The position numbers were made by a program, and so were the translations under genes. Below the pieces are notes generated by a model. That model saw only the letters and a program-made list of their open reading frames with translations. It searched no databases and was not told the origin of the DNA. A DNA stretch of 64,000 nucleotides, taken from positions 6,312,501 through 6,376,500 of the forward strand of contig NC_036447.1 in NCBI RefSeq assembly GCF_002775205.1, written 5' to 3'. This DNA comes from Xiphophorus maculatus. Lineage: Eukaryota; Chordata; Actinopteri; Cyprinodontiformes; Poeciliidae. Positions 1 through 12,406 of this stretch are shown piece by piece; the first letter of the stretch is position 1; each line of letters begins with the position of its first letter.

Positions 1-220
1 CTTCCTGTGGACTTTTTTGTCATTTCCTCCAGTAGTCATCCGGCTGATGATCACGACTCGTGTGATACAAAAAAACTGTTTCTATTGCAGTTTTGTGAAA
101 TACAGTAATTTCAATACAGCCAAAAAAAAACACCTCATCCTAGCGCTTGCTGTATTTTCATGAAGTCAATTCACTGTTGTAATTTCAATATACACAATTA
201 TATGGTCAATGGAAACATAG
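1..220. repeat. Truncated MITE-like element, right half
   Basis: This stretch matches, with many substitutions, the right half of the element at 37.9-38.5 kb. Shared blocks include the CTTCCTGT start, a GACTCGTG/CGATG or TGATACAAAAAA block, the A-run followed by ACCTCATCCTA, and the final GGT(C/T)AATG(G/C)AAA. The end at about 220 resembles the terminal inverted repeat of that family (GCTGCRTTTYCATT when read from the other side). It lies in a nup133 intron and its left half is outside the window. Confidence 0.6.
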
Positions 221-362
221 ATGGAGTAGACCAGAACCAGAAGACCTGAATAATCAGGAAGGTTTTTAATGTATTTATGTATTTTAACAACAGTATTTTA
301 TTTTAGCAGCAGCATTCTGGATCAGCTGCAGCTGTTTGTTAGATTTTTTTAGGCAGACCTGT

Positions 363-418
363 GAATAGAATAGAATAGAATAGAATAGAATAGAATAGAA
401 TAGAATAGAATAGAATAG
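363..418. repeat. (AATAG)n pentanucleotide microsatellite
   Basis: About eleven units of AATAG in a row, with little interruption, inside a nup133 intron. It directly precedes the LINE-like tail at 419-475. Confidence 0.95.
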
Positions 419-735
419 GAGTACTTTATTCATCCCAGCAGGGAAATTACTTCGCAGTTACAGCATAGAGACAAGACACAAGAAGAAACTGTTGCAGAAA
501 TCAATTTGACTAAAGATAAACACATGAATGAGTTTCTCTAGATTTAGTTGGGACATTAGTCCTCTAATCTTAGAGACAGTTTTCAAGTGATAGAAGACCG
601 ACTTTGTAACTGCCTTTATGTGACTCTGAAGCTTCAGGTCTCAGATTTCAGGCCTGATCTTTGGTTTCCAGCTCTAATAACTGAAGCTGAAGATGGATCT
701 TCTTTAGGCCCAAAGATAATAACTTGAATTTCATT
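419..735 (-). mobile_element. L2-like LINE fragment (reverse transcriptase end and tail)
   Basis: On the minus strand, bases 735 to about 580 match the LINE remnant at 38.59-38.79 kb: TTATTATCTTTGG, GATCAGGCC(T/C)GAAATCTG, CTTCAGAG, AGTTACAAAGTC and TTCTATCAC. Bases 419-475 contain the dispersed tail motif TTTATTCATCCC...GGGAAATTAC, which also occurs near 28.39, 55.13 and 60.35 kb. No open frame survives. It ends about 20 bp before a nup133 coding exon. Confidence 0.65.
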
Positions 736-755
736 TTTTTCTTTGGTTATTTCAG

Positions 756-3700
756 AGAGTGCTGGTTTTCCTCTCACGTCCCTCATCATCCTCCACCAAC
801 TGGAGGACAAGATGAAGGCTCACTGTTGCTTCATGGACTTCCTGCTCCAGGTATCCTAACTCCGTTCCTCCTCTTCCATGTTGGGTTTCTTCACGTCTCA
901 CGTTTGACCTGCGGATCAGGTGGGCCTGCTGGACCGACTCAGCCAGGTGACGGTGAGGTCGTCTCCCATGGCAACCCGCCTGCTGCTGTGCGAGCACGCT
1001 GAGAAGCTGCAGGCGGCCATGGTGCTGAAGAACCACCACAACAAACACGCTGAGCTGGTGAACCGGGCCATCAACGTCGCTCTGCAGCGAAGCAACACCG
1101 CGGTGCCGCCCAGCCTCACGGCGGCCGACGTCTTCTTCAGGGAGGTGTGTGTCTGAGGAACTGCTGTTTGGCCGCCGGATGACATTTTAATGATGCAGCG
1201 CAGGGTTGCCCAAAGTGAGGCCCGGGGACCATTTGTGGCCTTTGGACTGATTTTGTGCAGCCCCTGACTGCAATTTAAAAATGATTCAAATTTGTCCCGT
1301 AGATGCAGATGGAGAGTTTTAATTTGTTACCAGCGGAAAATTTGTTACAGACCTCTTTTTTTTTTTTTTACACAGAAACATGTAAAGTACAAGACAAAGT
1401 ATTTGTGTTTTTATAACCAAGTTTTAATAAAAGGTAATCCAAAATGATTTTTTATTCTTTCCTAAACTTGGCTGAAAAGAGCAAGCGTTTTGAAACAAAA
1501 TTACCCAAATTCTGTTCTTATTACTGAAAATGTATTCAGTTGAGCCCAAAAGACACTGAAAACTAAATGTTTTTCTGTTAGAACAGCAAATGGCATATTA
1601 TCATCTTTGTTGAAGAAAAGAAAAATCTTTCAAGACACTCAGAACTTTTGAGAGTAATCTCAGGAAGGAAATTTGCTAGGAAAAAAAAATCTCGTTTTCA
1701 GATTAATATCAGAAATTTCCACCAAAAAAAATCTTTTAAACATTTTTCTAAAGAAATTTTTCCAAGTTTTCCAGAAAATTTCTGATATTAGTCACTTTTT
1801 TTGGTGAAAATTTGCTCCTGATACACAGTTGTAAAAAATCCCTTTCGGGATTTGGACCTACAGTAAATATTGGGCCACTTTATTTGGTTGATTTTGATTT
1901 TTTGTATTTATTTTTTGGGCCGCCATTACTTTTGAGTCTACAGTTTTGGCCCACGGCTAAATGTTTGGACGCCCCTGATGTCGCGTTTTTCCCCAGGTGT
2001 CTCAGATCTCCTTGTTGTTCGACTGTCTGGTGGAGGAGGAGGAGCGGATCCTGAAGGAGAACCCGGTTGACTCAGAGCAGTGGGCTGACGTTGTGCTCAC
2101 AGTTAACAACATACTCAAGGTAAACGCATCACTAGTTCACAGCTAGTGCCGTCGCAGTGAGAAATAAATCCATTAATCACATGATAAATAAAAATTTAAT
2201 CAATAATTTCCATTTGCATGATGTATTGTTTTTCTCTTTTCTCTCTTTCTGGATGATAAAACTTCAGTCTGTTGCTTTGGTCTCAAAATTGTCCTTTTTT
2301 TGAAGATCCATTTTGTTTGCAGATAACTCGTTTTATTTGTTGTTTCTTTTGTTTTGTTTAATTATTTTTGAATACTTAAAATGTCTTAAAGTTCTAGGGT
2401 TAAATATTAATTAGAATTTAGGGGTGAAAAGGGCGTGCCGTGGTGGCGTAGGGGATAGCGCGACCCACATTTGGAGGCTTCAAGTCCTCGACGCGGCTGT
2501 CGTGGGTTCGACTCCCGGACCCGGCGACATTTACCGCATGTCTTCCCCTCCTCTTCTTCCCCCTTTCCTGTCAGCCTACTTTGTAAAAAGGGACTCTAGA
2601 GCCCACAAAAAGAACCCCTGGAGGGGTAAAAAAAAAAAAAGAATTTAGGGGTGAAATTTCAACCTCTTAGCTCAAAGGCCATTACCTTAGGTCAAAGGTT
2701 AAAGCCCGCTCTGAGTTCCCAGAGCCGTATACCCTTTACCTCTAAACGCCGCCTCCTCTGTAACTTTTTAAATACTTTTAAAAGCAGAGAAAATATATGA
2801 AAAGTGAACAAATTCTAAGTGGTAAATATTTTTGGAGTTTTTTGCATAGCAAAACTCCATAAATTGAGTTATTTTGTGCTCTTTGATCCTGAAAATAAGC
2901 ATCTTGTAGCTAATATTTATGCCTGACATCATTGCACCATGTTGGCACCTTTGTTCTTTATGCAAAAATATAAATCAGAAAACTTGTGGTCTGTGTGCAG
3001 GACATGCTTCAAGCTGCAGGTCAGTACAGAGAGACAAAAGCCTCCATGTACAGAGCTTCAGAAAATGCATCTGCAGAGCCAGAATATATTCCATGGACGG
3101 GTAATATACCAAAGCGACGTATTGATTTAACATTAAATAATAATTAAATATTGAACAGTTTTCCCCCACCCCGTTCCCTCTAGCTTCAGGCGGTGTAGGA
3201 GGCGTTCGCACCGTCCTTTCTCACCAGCACGAAATCATCCTGCACTCTGTCTACCCTCACGCCGACTCAGAGTTGCGCAGCGCCCTCTGTGAGCAGCTGG
3301 TGGCGCTGTTGGACATCTACCTAGGTGGCTATGTGGCCCAGTTGTCCTCCCTGCAGAAGCAGGGGCCCCTGGGGGCCCAACAAGAGCGCTACGACGGCCT
3401 GGAGATGGAGTACAGCCAGCTGCGCTCAGAGCTACTCAGCCCTCTGTGTGAGTGGAAGACGCTAAGCTTTGACAATCTCTTACATCAGAGGCGCCCAAAC
3501 ATTTTTCCTTCGAGTCGTTGAGTTGAAACAGGGCTGGACAATAAATCAATAACGATATCTACCGCGATAGACGTGATCAATATCAGCAGATAGTTTGTCT
3601 GACAGAATATTTATTATTCAGCTAAACAAACGTTGGTGGTACCAGCTAACTCACTCCTTCTTTGGTTGCCTAGCAACTCACTCATTCTGTGGTTGCCTAG

Positions 3701-6700
3701 CAACAACCTGCTGAGTAACTGCGCAGCAGCAGTTTAAGGTTCCACCACATTTAACTGCCTAAAAATAATAATATTTTTTTTTTAAAACAACATGGAGGGA
3801 AGAGTGTTGATAAAACAGGAATGGTCACATCACCTGTTTGGCAGAGTTTCAGATATTTAAAACAAAAAAATTTGTCAATAATTATTAACATCAACTGATA
3901 TGAAACACTATGTGTATTTTTTTGTACTTAGTATTTTTTTGTAACAAAAAAAAAAGTTCACATATAAAGTCTGTATCTGCCCAAAATCCTTCGGAAGGCC
4001 ACTAACGGCACCCGGGCTGCACTTTTTACACCTTACTTGGGTATTATGTTGGAAACGATTAAAGGCCCTGCCCATTTAGCTATCTGCATTGATTATTATA
4101 AGCTTTTATTTTAATCATCTAATTAAATATTCAGTAAATTACTTCTTTATTTAAGCATTTAATAAAACTAATGTTTTCAGTAGGTATTTAATTTTGTCCC
4201 TTTTGGGCCTCCATATGGATGATGTGTGTTGCAGTGGAGCTCGGTCAGTACCAGTGGGTCGCGGCGCTGGCAGAAAAGTACTGTGACTTCGACATCTTGG
4301 TCCAGATGTGTGAGCAAACCGACAACCAGAACCGCCTGCAGCATTACATGGCCAAGTTTGCTGACCAGGTACAGAACCGGTACAGAACCAGCAGATACCA
4401 AACCAGGGAGTCCTTTATTATTTAATATGGAAAGGTTTGTAGTTGTGTTGAACATTAAAACACTCGGAATTGTCTTAATCCGTAAATCACTGCCCACTTA
4501 ATATCTCCTTAAATAAGCTTTCTAAGAGTATATATATTGTTATTATTATTAAGTGGCTAGTGACGGAGACTATATATACAGTATCTTTCATTCTTCCTTC
4601 CTTTTTTCCTTCCTTCCTTTCTTCCTTCCTTCCTTCCTTCTATCTTGCTCCTGCTCGTACCAAATGCCAACTCTCCTTGTCCTCTGCTCAATCTGTCATA
4701 AAAACTCAGTGAATTTTTTTGATCTCTTTTGCAAATGAAAACCTACAAATTAACTCTGTGAAGAACGGCTAATCCTCATTTCTGAAACAAACAACATCTA
4801 AACAAAACAAACATTAAAAACCGAATCCTGCTCACGTAAACAAACTCTTCCTTTGTTTCGCTCTGTTTTTCTAGAACTTCTCTGACTTCCTGTTTCGTTG
4901 GTACATGGAGAAAGGGAAGCGGGGGAAGCTGCTGGCCCAACCCGCCGCGCAGCACCAGCAGCTGGCCAGCTTCCTGCAGTCTCACCAACACCTGAGCTGG
5001 TTGCACCACATCTGCATCAACGACTTCCAGAATGTATGCAAACCTCTGTTTAATAAACCAACTCTGTTGGATCTTAGCTCAGAATGGGGCTATTCTGGCT
5101 TTAACGTCTTATGTAAACTTTGGTTTTCCAGTTTAAAAGGGGAAAAGATCTTTTTTGCTAAATTTCAAGTTGAGTGAAAATGAGTTTGTAAATAGAGTCG
5201 GGGCTTTTATTGTTTGGAAAAATGTGCTAACGTACTGTATCTTCAATTAATAACCAAATGAAGTTTTTTTTTAAACTGTATTCAGTTTTAAGATTCACAA
5301 TATATTGATAATCAGTCGGTTCCCTGTTGGAGAACAAGTTGTGCAAAAAGTACTGAAACATTATCAAGTTGATCATGTGCATTCAAATATTTAGAGAAAG
5401 TCACATTAAGTTCAGCTGTACAAAAACCAAATATTCCAGACTTTATCAATCCAGTCCGATTTATAAGGCACATTTAAAAAATAAAAAGTTTACCTAACTT
5501 GCTGTGCAGTGGGACAGATAAATCGAGACAAAATAACAATAAAATAAAAATATTGAAAGCAAATAAGACATACAAACGTCTTTTTTTGTAAGCTTAAGTT
5601 TATACTTCCATCCATCCATCCATTTTCTGTTCACCCTTTGTCCCTAATGAAATTTATTAAAGTTTATAGCCATAAACTTCAATACATTAATAAAAACTGG
5701 TTATGTCATGTTTTTTAATTTCTGTTTTATATGTATGATTTTGCACGTTTTCAATATTATGTTTTATTGTTTTACTTAATCAATATTTCACTTCCTAATA
5801 CTTTTCAGATATATTGTTTATAAAAGCCCATCTACAGTTAAGTGCTTCTGCTATAAGCACCTAAAAAGACAACAGATATTCTAAAATAGAAAACGGAAAA
5901 TCAACGCACATTATGTAAAAAGCCACCAAAAAGGAATTTATTTTTAAGAGAAACCTGAAACATCAATATGAGATGCATCCCTAATTTTAATATTTTGTGG
6001 GTAGCGTGTAATCTCATGTATATTTCATGTAATCTGTTGTTATAACTTTGCTCCCTGCAGGCCCACAGGACTCTCTACAGTCAAGCCAACAAAGAGACGC
6101 GATACTTTGTGAAGAAGAAGACTCTGCTGGCTCTCAGTAAGCTGACGGCGCTGGCCTCAGATCTGCCACAGGATGAGATCAGCAAACAAGTCGATGGTAA
6201 AAAAAATATCCACCCTCATCAGACGGTTTTAGACTAAGTTTGTTTAGTACTGACATCCGTCCTGTTCTGTGTTGTAATAAAATACATGGGAGATTGATGT
6301 GATGTTACTTTATGTGAGCGTAAACATTGCAGATTAGCTGGATGCTTAGCTGCAGGTTTTCGGCTCAGATTCTTTGTGTATGTTTCAGTTTCTGGTAACA
6401 AGATGGAGATTCAGTGTTGAATTGTTCATCCAAAATACATTTCTGACTCTATAAGGCATATTTAAACTGTTATAAGTATGAATTTTATGTTTAAAACTTA
6501 TGCTTCTTTTACCTTGGGCTGCAACTAATGATTATTTTTGTAATGAATAATTTTATTGTTTTTCTGACGATTAATCGAAAAAGAAAGTTTAGATTTTTCA
6601 TTTAAACCATTTGAGCTTATTTCACACAGTATTAGAAGTACATTTAAAAGATACATATGAACAAATAATTCATTTTTAAAATAAGAAAATTTAACATTTT

Positions 6701-9700
6701 CTGTCTAAAATGCAATGACAGCATTTCTTTAGTGTATACTTGATTGTTTGTTGCAAAAGATGCTTCTGCAGCTAAAAAACTTCTAACATCAGCTTATGGA
6801 AAAGTTCTGCTCTTTCTGCTTATCAATACTGTATGTGGCTAATCTGTTTGTTTTTTATTTTTTTATTAGCTGATTAGTAATTGGATAGCAAAATTTTCAA
6901 AACTTGAATCAGACCTGAAATTCAAAATGTATATATTTTTTGTACAATGTTGACTTAATTACTGCTCTGAATATGTTGTTTTTTCAGCCTATTGCCTTAT
7001 TTGAATCTGTATTCTCCAGTTAAAATTAACCGATTACGAAATAAGTTGACGAATATTTCAATAATTAACAATTAACTGTTTCAGCCCTACTTTTAGCGTT
7101 TATTTTTCTGCATTTCTAGAGAGACAAGCTGTAATAATTAAACATTGCAACCTGTTAAGCTGTAGCTGACAGCGCCATGTCTCTGCCTGACTCAGATATT
7201 GTGGAGCAGGAGCGCTTCCTGCTGCATCAGGAGACCCTGCCCAAGCGCCTCCTGGAGGAGAAAGAGCAGAACCTCGATACCATGCCTCTGCTCAATGCTC
7301 ACAACCTCATACAGGTAAAAATAAAGCACTGATCACACAACTGTCATCCAGGATCAGGTACCGACCAGCTTTAAGCTTTAAACAGAATAATCTGACCAGC
7401 TTCTGCCTCACATTTTTTATCAATTTTTTACACATATTGACACATATGCTTGATTTTGCTTCCACTTTTTTATTATTCACAAACAATTAATTGATTTACG
7501 ACTAATGGTTTATTAGATTAAAGTTAGTTCCAATCGATTAACTAATAACGTCCGCTTATACTTATTTCGGTGTTGTAGTTTGACCGCCATCCAGCAGGGG
7601 CGCCGCTGGTCATCCCTAAAGGGAGCCGTTGGTACAGGAATCAAAATGGCGGCGGGGGCACATTAGAACGGGAAAGAGGAACGGTCCAAGCGGAGTCCAT
7701 TGTGGGATGAAAAATGCACTTTATGCGGTTCTGTTTTGAAATGTAAGCCTTCGACAAGCTCCCTAAGTTTCGCCTTAATAGCTGCTACAAAGCCGAGGGT
7801 GTGATGAAAAGCGGTGGAGATAACAGAATGAAAAATTCACCTTTACGGTTGTTTTTAAATAATAAATTTTCTTAATAGCTTCATTACAGTGCACCATCAA
7901 CTTCTCATTTAAAAATCAATTATGTGCGACGAAGTCGAGGATGTGATGAAAATATAATTTTCCGTTATATTACAGAAAAATTGTAATATAACGGAAAAAA
8001 TGTGTCTCTAATAAGCACGGTTGATTTTGCGAGCTGTTTTGAGCTAATGCACTTCTTGGAGCGAAGTTTTAGCACATGTTCAAGAACAAAGTTTGACGGT
8101 ATGTCTGTATGAATATCTCTTTATATGAGAAGTGGAAAAAAAGGTTTCACCTTTATTTGTTTCCTACTTTATTTTTCTTTTCGGCAACTTTGAGATTCCT
8201 TTTTTGTTTTATTTTATGAATATGTCCAAGTTTAATAATGTGAGGAAACCCCAATTGTTTGCTTATTCACTATTTAATACATTATACACAAAATAATAAT
8301 AAAAAAAATATTTGGTATTATATGACAAAATTATCCCTTGATATGTAGAAAGACAGTCGACCCCTTTCATAAAAGAGAACTTAGATTTTTCAGAAAATGG
8401 GTGCTTATCAACTAATCGTTAGTCGATGGATAAGATTAGTTAACTTTAGATCAACTATCAGTCATCCCTATTCAAATCAACACTTTAAGTTGGTGTGTTA
8501 CATATATGTTAAAGAAAATACTCAACATTTTGTTTGTTTTTATTGTGAGAAAACGTTCAAGAGGCTTAAATTACTGTAACAGAGTGAAACAAACAAAAGA
8601 TCGCAAGTCAGAATGAAGCTCATATAACAGACTGGATCCAAAAATTGGATAAAAAATTGAAAAACATCTGTGATTCACAGGGATGTCGAGATAGATGCAC
8701 TTTATAGATATATTTAGTTGTCTAACAGAACTGTAAGAATCCGGTGTTGTAGTTCTGCTAAGTGTAATCCAGTTGGGGAAACCTCAGATTATGAGAGATA
8801 ATTTTCACAGATTAGCATTTCCTTCCCTCCAGCTGTACATCTGTGATGACAACAGGCAAGCCAACGAATACGACTTCAAAAAAGCTCTGGACCTGCTGGA
8901 ATACATCGATGAGGTAACGTCCTGTTTCTTCTGCACCTCTGGGTGCCATTTTGGATCAGTAGTCATGTAAACGATTTTCTGTGATTTTGTTTCAGGAGGA
9001 TTCTGTGGACATCGATTCTCTGAAATGTGAAATCTTAAGCAAAGCACTCAGGAGAGACGAGTAAGATCTTCATTTAATTTAAATTATTGAGAGGTTAAAT
9101 CGGAGGTCGTGTTTCGTTTACTGTGACGCCCACATAATGTAGAGTAAGATTTTTGCTTTTACTTTTTTCACTTTTGTCCATTTGTTATGATGAGTAAGCA
9201 GAGCAAAAGCCAGCAGCATCTGATTAACCTTGCAAAAAATTATGCTTTATGAATGCAGAGCAGAGAGAAAAATACCAATTACTCTATCAATTATTCAGTT
9301 AATCAATTAAACTGATAAAAAAATTGGCATATTGTGTATATTTCTTTTTAAATTTAACCCTTTTTTTTAGTAATAGAAATGCATTGCAAATGCAAGATGC
9401 AAAAAAGCTAATATTTTTTATAAGAAAAACATTTAATTGTCTGAAATGCAATAACATAAGATATATTACTGCGCAGATTGTTTTTAGATTAGCCTATTAA
9501 TAAATAAATAGCATGAAAAGGAACTCTTGCATTATGGTCACAACTGTCTTCTACTGCCCTCTAGTGGTCATAGATTTCTGTCAGATTTACGTTCTTGTTC
9601 TGTAAAATATTTCACAGAATGTGACTTTACCACTGGTTTCTTTCAGCTGGTCCTCTGCTGATGGGAGCGACGATCCTCTGGAAGCAGCTAAAGACAGCAT

Positions 9701-10619
9701 CTTTGTGAAAATCCTCCTTAAACTCATTCAAGAAGGTGAAACACATCAAGTTAGATTATTATTATAGTAAAATGGCATAATCCTTACTTTGGATGTTAGG
9801 AACAAATCAAAACTCCTCACTGTTTTCTTTCTTTTTTCTTACTTTATTTCTCTTTCTTTCTCTCTTTTCTTTCTGTCCCCCTTGTTTTTTCTGTTTTCTT
9901 TCCCTTGTCTTTCTTTTTTGTTTTTCTTTTTATCTTTTTTCTTTCTTTCAATTAAAAGTTCAACAGAACAAATATATGGGAAAGAAGCACAAATAAACAT
10001 GCAATATTTTAAACAAAATGATTTGTAAAATAAACCAAAAGGTGTTTAAAAATGTACTAATTTGCCAGTCCATAAGTTTACATACAAACTCTTATTCAAA
10101 ATTGTAATTCACTACAGTAAATGCATATATCTCCATATATTAATGTACATACACACAGATTAGTATATATTAAATTTTGAAATAACTTTTAACTGTTTAT
10201 TATTTACTCCTTAATTGTTCTTGAATTGTGCAATATTTTTACTTTGCTTAATTCCGTCTAAGCCAAGCAGCTAAAACTTAAAGTTTTGTGTTAAACTTTC
10301 TGATTTAATCGTGTTAAACTTATAGATCAGCAGCATTGGGTTGAATGTGTAGTTTTGATGCAAATATTCATGGATTAGAACAGTCTAATGAATATATAAA
10401 TTTGCAGTGAATCCAATCTTTTCCTGCTTTAAACACATTTCTTTTATAGAGAAACCTTAAACTAAGTCTCCTTTCCTTCCAGGTGTTCCTCTGCAGACTT
10501 ACCTGCCTGATGTGAAAGAGCTGCTGGAACAGGACGAGTTGAGCACTTTGAAATCAAAGCCTTACTTTGAATTTGTCCTTCGAGCCAACTATGAACATTA
10601 CTTTCAGGCTCAGATGTGA
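756..10619 (+). CDS. nup133: Nucleoporin Nup133, C-terminal half (13 exons, 5' part outside window)
   Basis: Nup133 is a scaffold subunit of the Nup107-160 Y-complex of the nuclear pore; its helical C-terminal domain binds Nup107 and it is also used at kinetochores. Exons by splice consensus and frame: 756-850, 920-1144, 1997-2119, 3001-3100, 3184-3447, 4235-4368, 4875-5033, 6061-6196, 7196-7314, 8833-8913, 8996-9060, 9647-9735, 10483-10619. They encode 574 residues plus a TGA stop, about half of the roughly 1,150-residue vertebrate protein. Recognisable blocks are [65 protein letters not shown] and the C-terminal [14 protein letters not shown]. All junctions keep frame and no damage is seen. 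The introns carry a SINE, a LINE fragment and several MITE-like repeats. The first coding half lies left of the window. Confidence 0.96.
2424..2640 (+). mobile_element. tRNA-derived SINE
   Basis: A 5' tRNA-like head has an A-box-like sequence (TGGCGTAGGGGATAGCG) and a clear B box (GGGTTCGACTCCCGG). An unrelated pyrimidine-rich body follows (CCTCCTCTTCTTCCCCC), then an A-rich tail (GGGGTAAAAAAAAAAAA). The head is related to the minus-strand copies at 40.5 and 43.7 kb. A near-direct repeat GAATTTAGGGGTGAAA occurs just before the head (2414-2429) and just after the tail (2640-2655), which fits a target-site duplication. It lies in a nup133 intron. Confidence 0.85.
3530..3725. repeat. MITE fragments: CGATAAATCGATA-type and GGTTGCCTAGCAAC-type
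   Basis: Bases 3531-3600 (GGGCTGGACAATAAATCAATAACGATAT... split here by degeneration) look like a widespread teleost repeat with similar wording. Bases 3650-3720 carry two copies of GGTTGCCTAGCAAC, also a motif of the element at 28.3, 46.6 and 23.9 kb. Only fragments remain, in a nup133 intron. Confidence 0.4.
4590..4642. repeat. (TTCC)n simple repeat
   Basis: An imperfect run of CTTCCTTCC/TTTCCTTCC units inside the nup133 intron between 4368 and 4875. Confidence 0.9.
6515..7089. repeat. MITE-like element with GGGCTG ends
   Basis: The left end GGGCTGCAACTAATGATTAT and the right end (ATTAACTGTTTCAGCCCT) are imperfect inverted repeats: the right end reads AGGGCTGAAACAGTTAAT on the other strand. 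The interior is AT-rich with no open frame. The family wording (GATTAATCGA, AATAAGTTGACGAATATTT) recurs at 25.35-25.78 kb and less clearly at 9.28-9.50, 29.4-30.1, 30.7-31.1 and 51.2-51.9 kb. It sits in the nup133 intron between 6196 and 7196. Confidence 0.65.
7470..8480. repeat. Composite repeat in nup133 intron
   Basis: The edges carry ATTAATTGATTTACGACTAATGG on the left and CTAATCGTTAGTCGATGG...TCAGTCATCCCT on the right, the wording of a teleost repeat that usually begins AGGGATGACTGA. The middle (7,560-8,100) is a different, more GC-rich block with a CTCF-like core (CCATCCAGCAGGGGCGCC) and an AATATAACGGAAAAA repeat near 7,957-8,000. It looks like one repeat broken by another. No coding potential is seen. 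Confidence 0.45.
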
Positions 10620-10714
10620 TGGCTGCTTTTTATTGCAGTTAAGCTTTCTGCACTTCTGTTTGGCCTTACACTCTAATAATGTTCAAGATTTGTATGAGTT
10701 TTGTTCTTTTTCTA

Positions 10715-10720
10715 AATAAA
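10715..10720 (+). terminator. nup133: nup133 polyadenylation signal
   Basis: AATAAA about 95 bp after the nup133 stop codon, in a short AT-rich 3' UTR. It is the first canonical hexamer downstream of the stop. Confidence 0.8.
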
Positions 10721-12299
10721 TATGTTGGCAATTCTTGATTTCATGCCTGTTTTTTTTTTTGCAAAAACACAAGGAGGGAATGATTTGTAACCTTTTATTT
10801 ATTTATTAAATGACTATTTCCTGAGAAGAGCATTGAAACTTTGACTTTTCTAAACTTTACTGATGTTTTTCTTGCAGAATCATAAGTAACTAGTTACAGT
10901 AATTCAGTAAAAATTTTGTTTACTCAGTTTAGCAAAGGTTATAAGTTCAATATGTACAAGATGAGGTGCAAAATTAGCTATATATGAACCGACATGATCT
11001 ACTTTCATTGCTTCAAAAATAGATTCCTTCTGACTTCCAACTGTGAAAAATTTTTTAAAAATGGGCTAGCTGAGGCACAGCAGATGTACATTCTGATTTT
11101 AGGTGTCTGATTCTACAAAAAAACCTCATTTAAGCATCTTCACACAATAAACTGCCACTTAAGACAAACTTTAAGCAGTTTGTATATAGTTTAAATTTCA
11201 AAGGTGAGACAACACAGCCCTGAGGTACTCCAGTTCTGATTGTTTTGAGATCATAGATCTGTTAAATAGTAAATGGACTGAGCTTATTTTGTGCTGTATA
11301 AGTATTTCCTTCTGTAATTCTGTGTCCAGAAGACACTCGCCAGCCTTTGTGATTTTCCCTACGAATACTTTTCGTATGCAGATACGATACAGAGAGGAAA
11401 ATCTAAACTTTTCTGACTCAAATCTGGGAATAAAGTGCTCTTTTTTAGGAATATATGGAACAAACAAATTTAATGTTACACAGATTTTTCAAGGCTTTAT
11501 GTAAAAAAAAAAAAAATTTCTAAATAATTTTATGGGGAATCTAGTTTATCTAAGTAATGAATATTTCCAACAAATTAAGATCCTGATGAGTTATTTGTCA
11601 GATTAAAAGTATCTTTTTAAAATAGCCTTTAAGTAGCTATTAGAGATATTTTTGATTAAGCCCACATTTCTGTTTATAAAACTATTTTGTATTGGTCTGA
11701 TGTAAGTGGGAAATGATTGTGATTACCAGAAATGAAGGCTTTCAACCGATTGTTTCACCTAATGATAAAGTTCCTAAAATAAATGGACTCTTCAATAGTA
11801 TAATTTATTGAATTATAACATTATTATAATTCAATAACTAGAAGTTTAATGGAATTACCCTTTTAATATATCAGACGTCAGAGACCTCCATCAGCCCAGC
11901 TGATCAGTTTTTTCATGGCGTATTTAAAACCCACACCGAAAGCACGCATGCGCTGTTTGGGCTCTCGCTTTTCCATAGAGAACATCTTTTTTTTATCCGT
12001 TATCAAAACATCTTTACGTTGAATTCGTGAATTTAGCAGAAAACACACAATAAAAATAACGGAAGTTGCTGTTTACTCTTTCAAAATACGCCTTTTGGTA
12101 CTGTAGCTCTGAATAAATTGAGCTGTACGAATTCTGTGCTCTATCAACTTGTCTATTAAATACTTTATTATGTAATCACTGCGTTTCAGTTATGCTAAAA
12201 TCTTGTCTTAAACCAACTTTCTAGTCTCGTTCGCTGGATGTGGCCGATCTCAGGTTCATTTGAACTTTTATTGTGAAACCGGAAATGAAAGTCAGATTA
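10721..12299. other. Intergenic, nup133 to ccsap
   Basis: AT-rich with no gene seen. Bases 11,540-11,825 hold a repeat whose two halves reappear around the gag remnant at 32.6-34.2 kb. The last 400 bp become less AT-rich towards ccsap and include GCATGCGC at 11,946-11,953, an NRF1-like sequence, as is common in vertebrate promoters. Confidence 0.5.
11540..11825. repeat. Dispersed AT-rich repeat (A-B unit)
   Basis: Two blocks are shared with 32.6-34.2 kb. Block A (11,580-11,640: CCTGATGAG...GTCAGATTAAAAGTATCTTT...AATAGCCTTTAAGTAGCTATTA) resembles 34,045-34,105. Block B (11,735-11,805: GGCTTTCAA...TGTTTCAC...TGATAAAGTT...TAATTTATTGAAT) resembles 32,685-32,775 and more weakly 34,130-34,215. The element type is not known. 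Confidence 0.5.
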
Positions 12300-12406
12300 T
12301 TGTTGCTAGCTTGACCAGTTTAGCACCTGTTCTATAGCTGTCAGTCAGCGGGGCGATGCTGGCCGTCTGAAAGCCGAACTGAACGCACACAGACGGGATC
12401 TCTGTG
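12300..12406 (+). promoter_or_regulatory. ccsap: ccsap start region and non-coding first exon (inferred)
   Basis: A relatively GC-rich stretch ends in a strong donor (TCTGTG|GTAAGT, exon end at 12,406) with no ATG-led frame leading into ccsap. The ccsap coding exon that follows begins with 36 bp of untranslated sequence after an acceptor (TTTTCAG at 14,525-14,531), so an upstream non-coding exon is needed and this is the best candidate. The transcription start was not located. Confidence 0.5.

Noticed and set aside
9789-10028. Hydrophobic plus-strand frames rich in Phe, Leu and Ser
   Set aside because: They are the translation of a T/C-rich tract in a nup133 intron.
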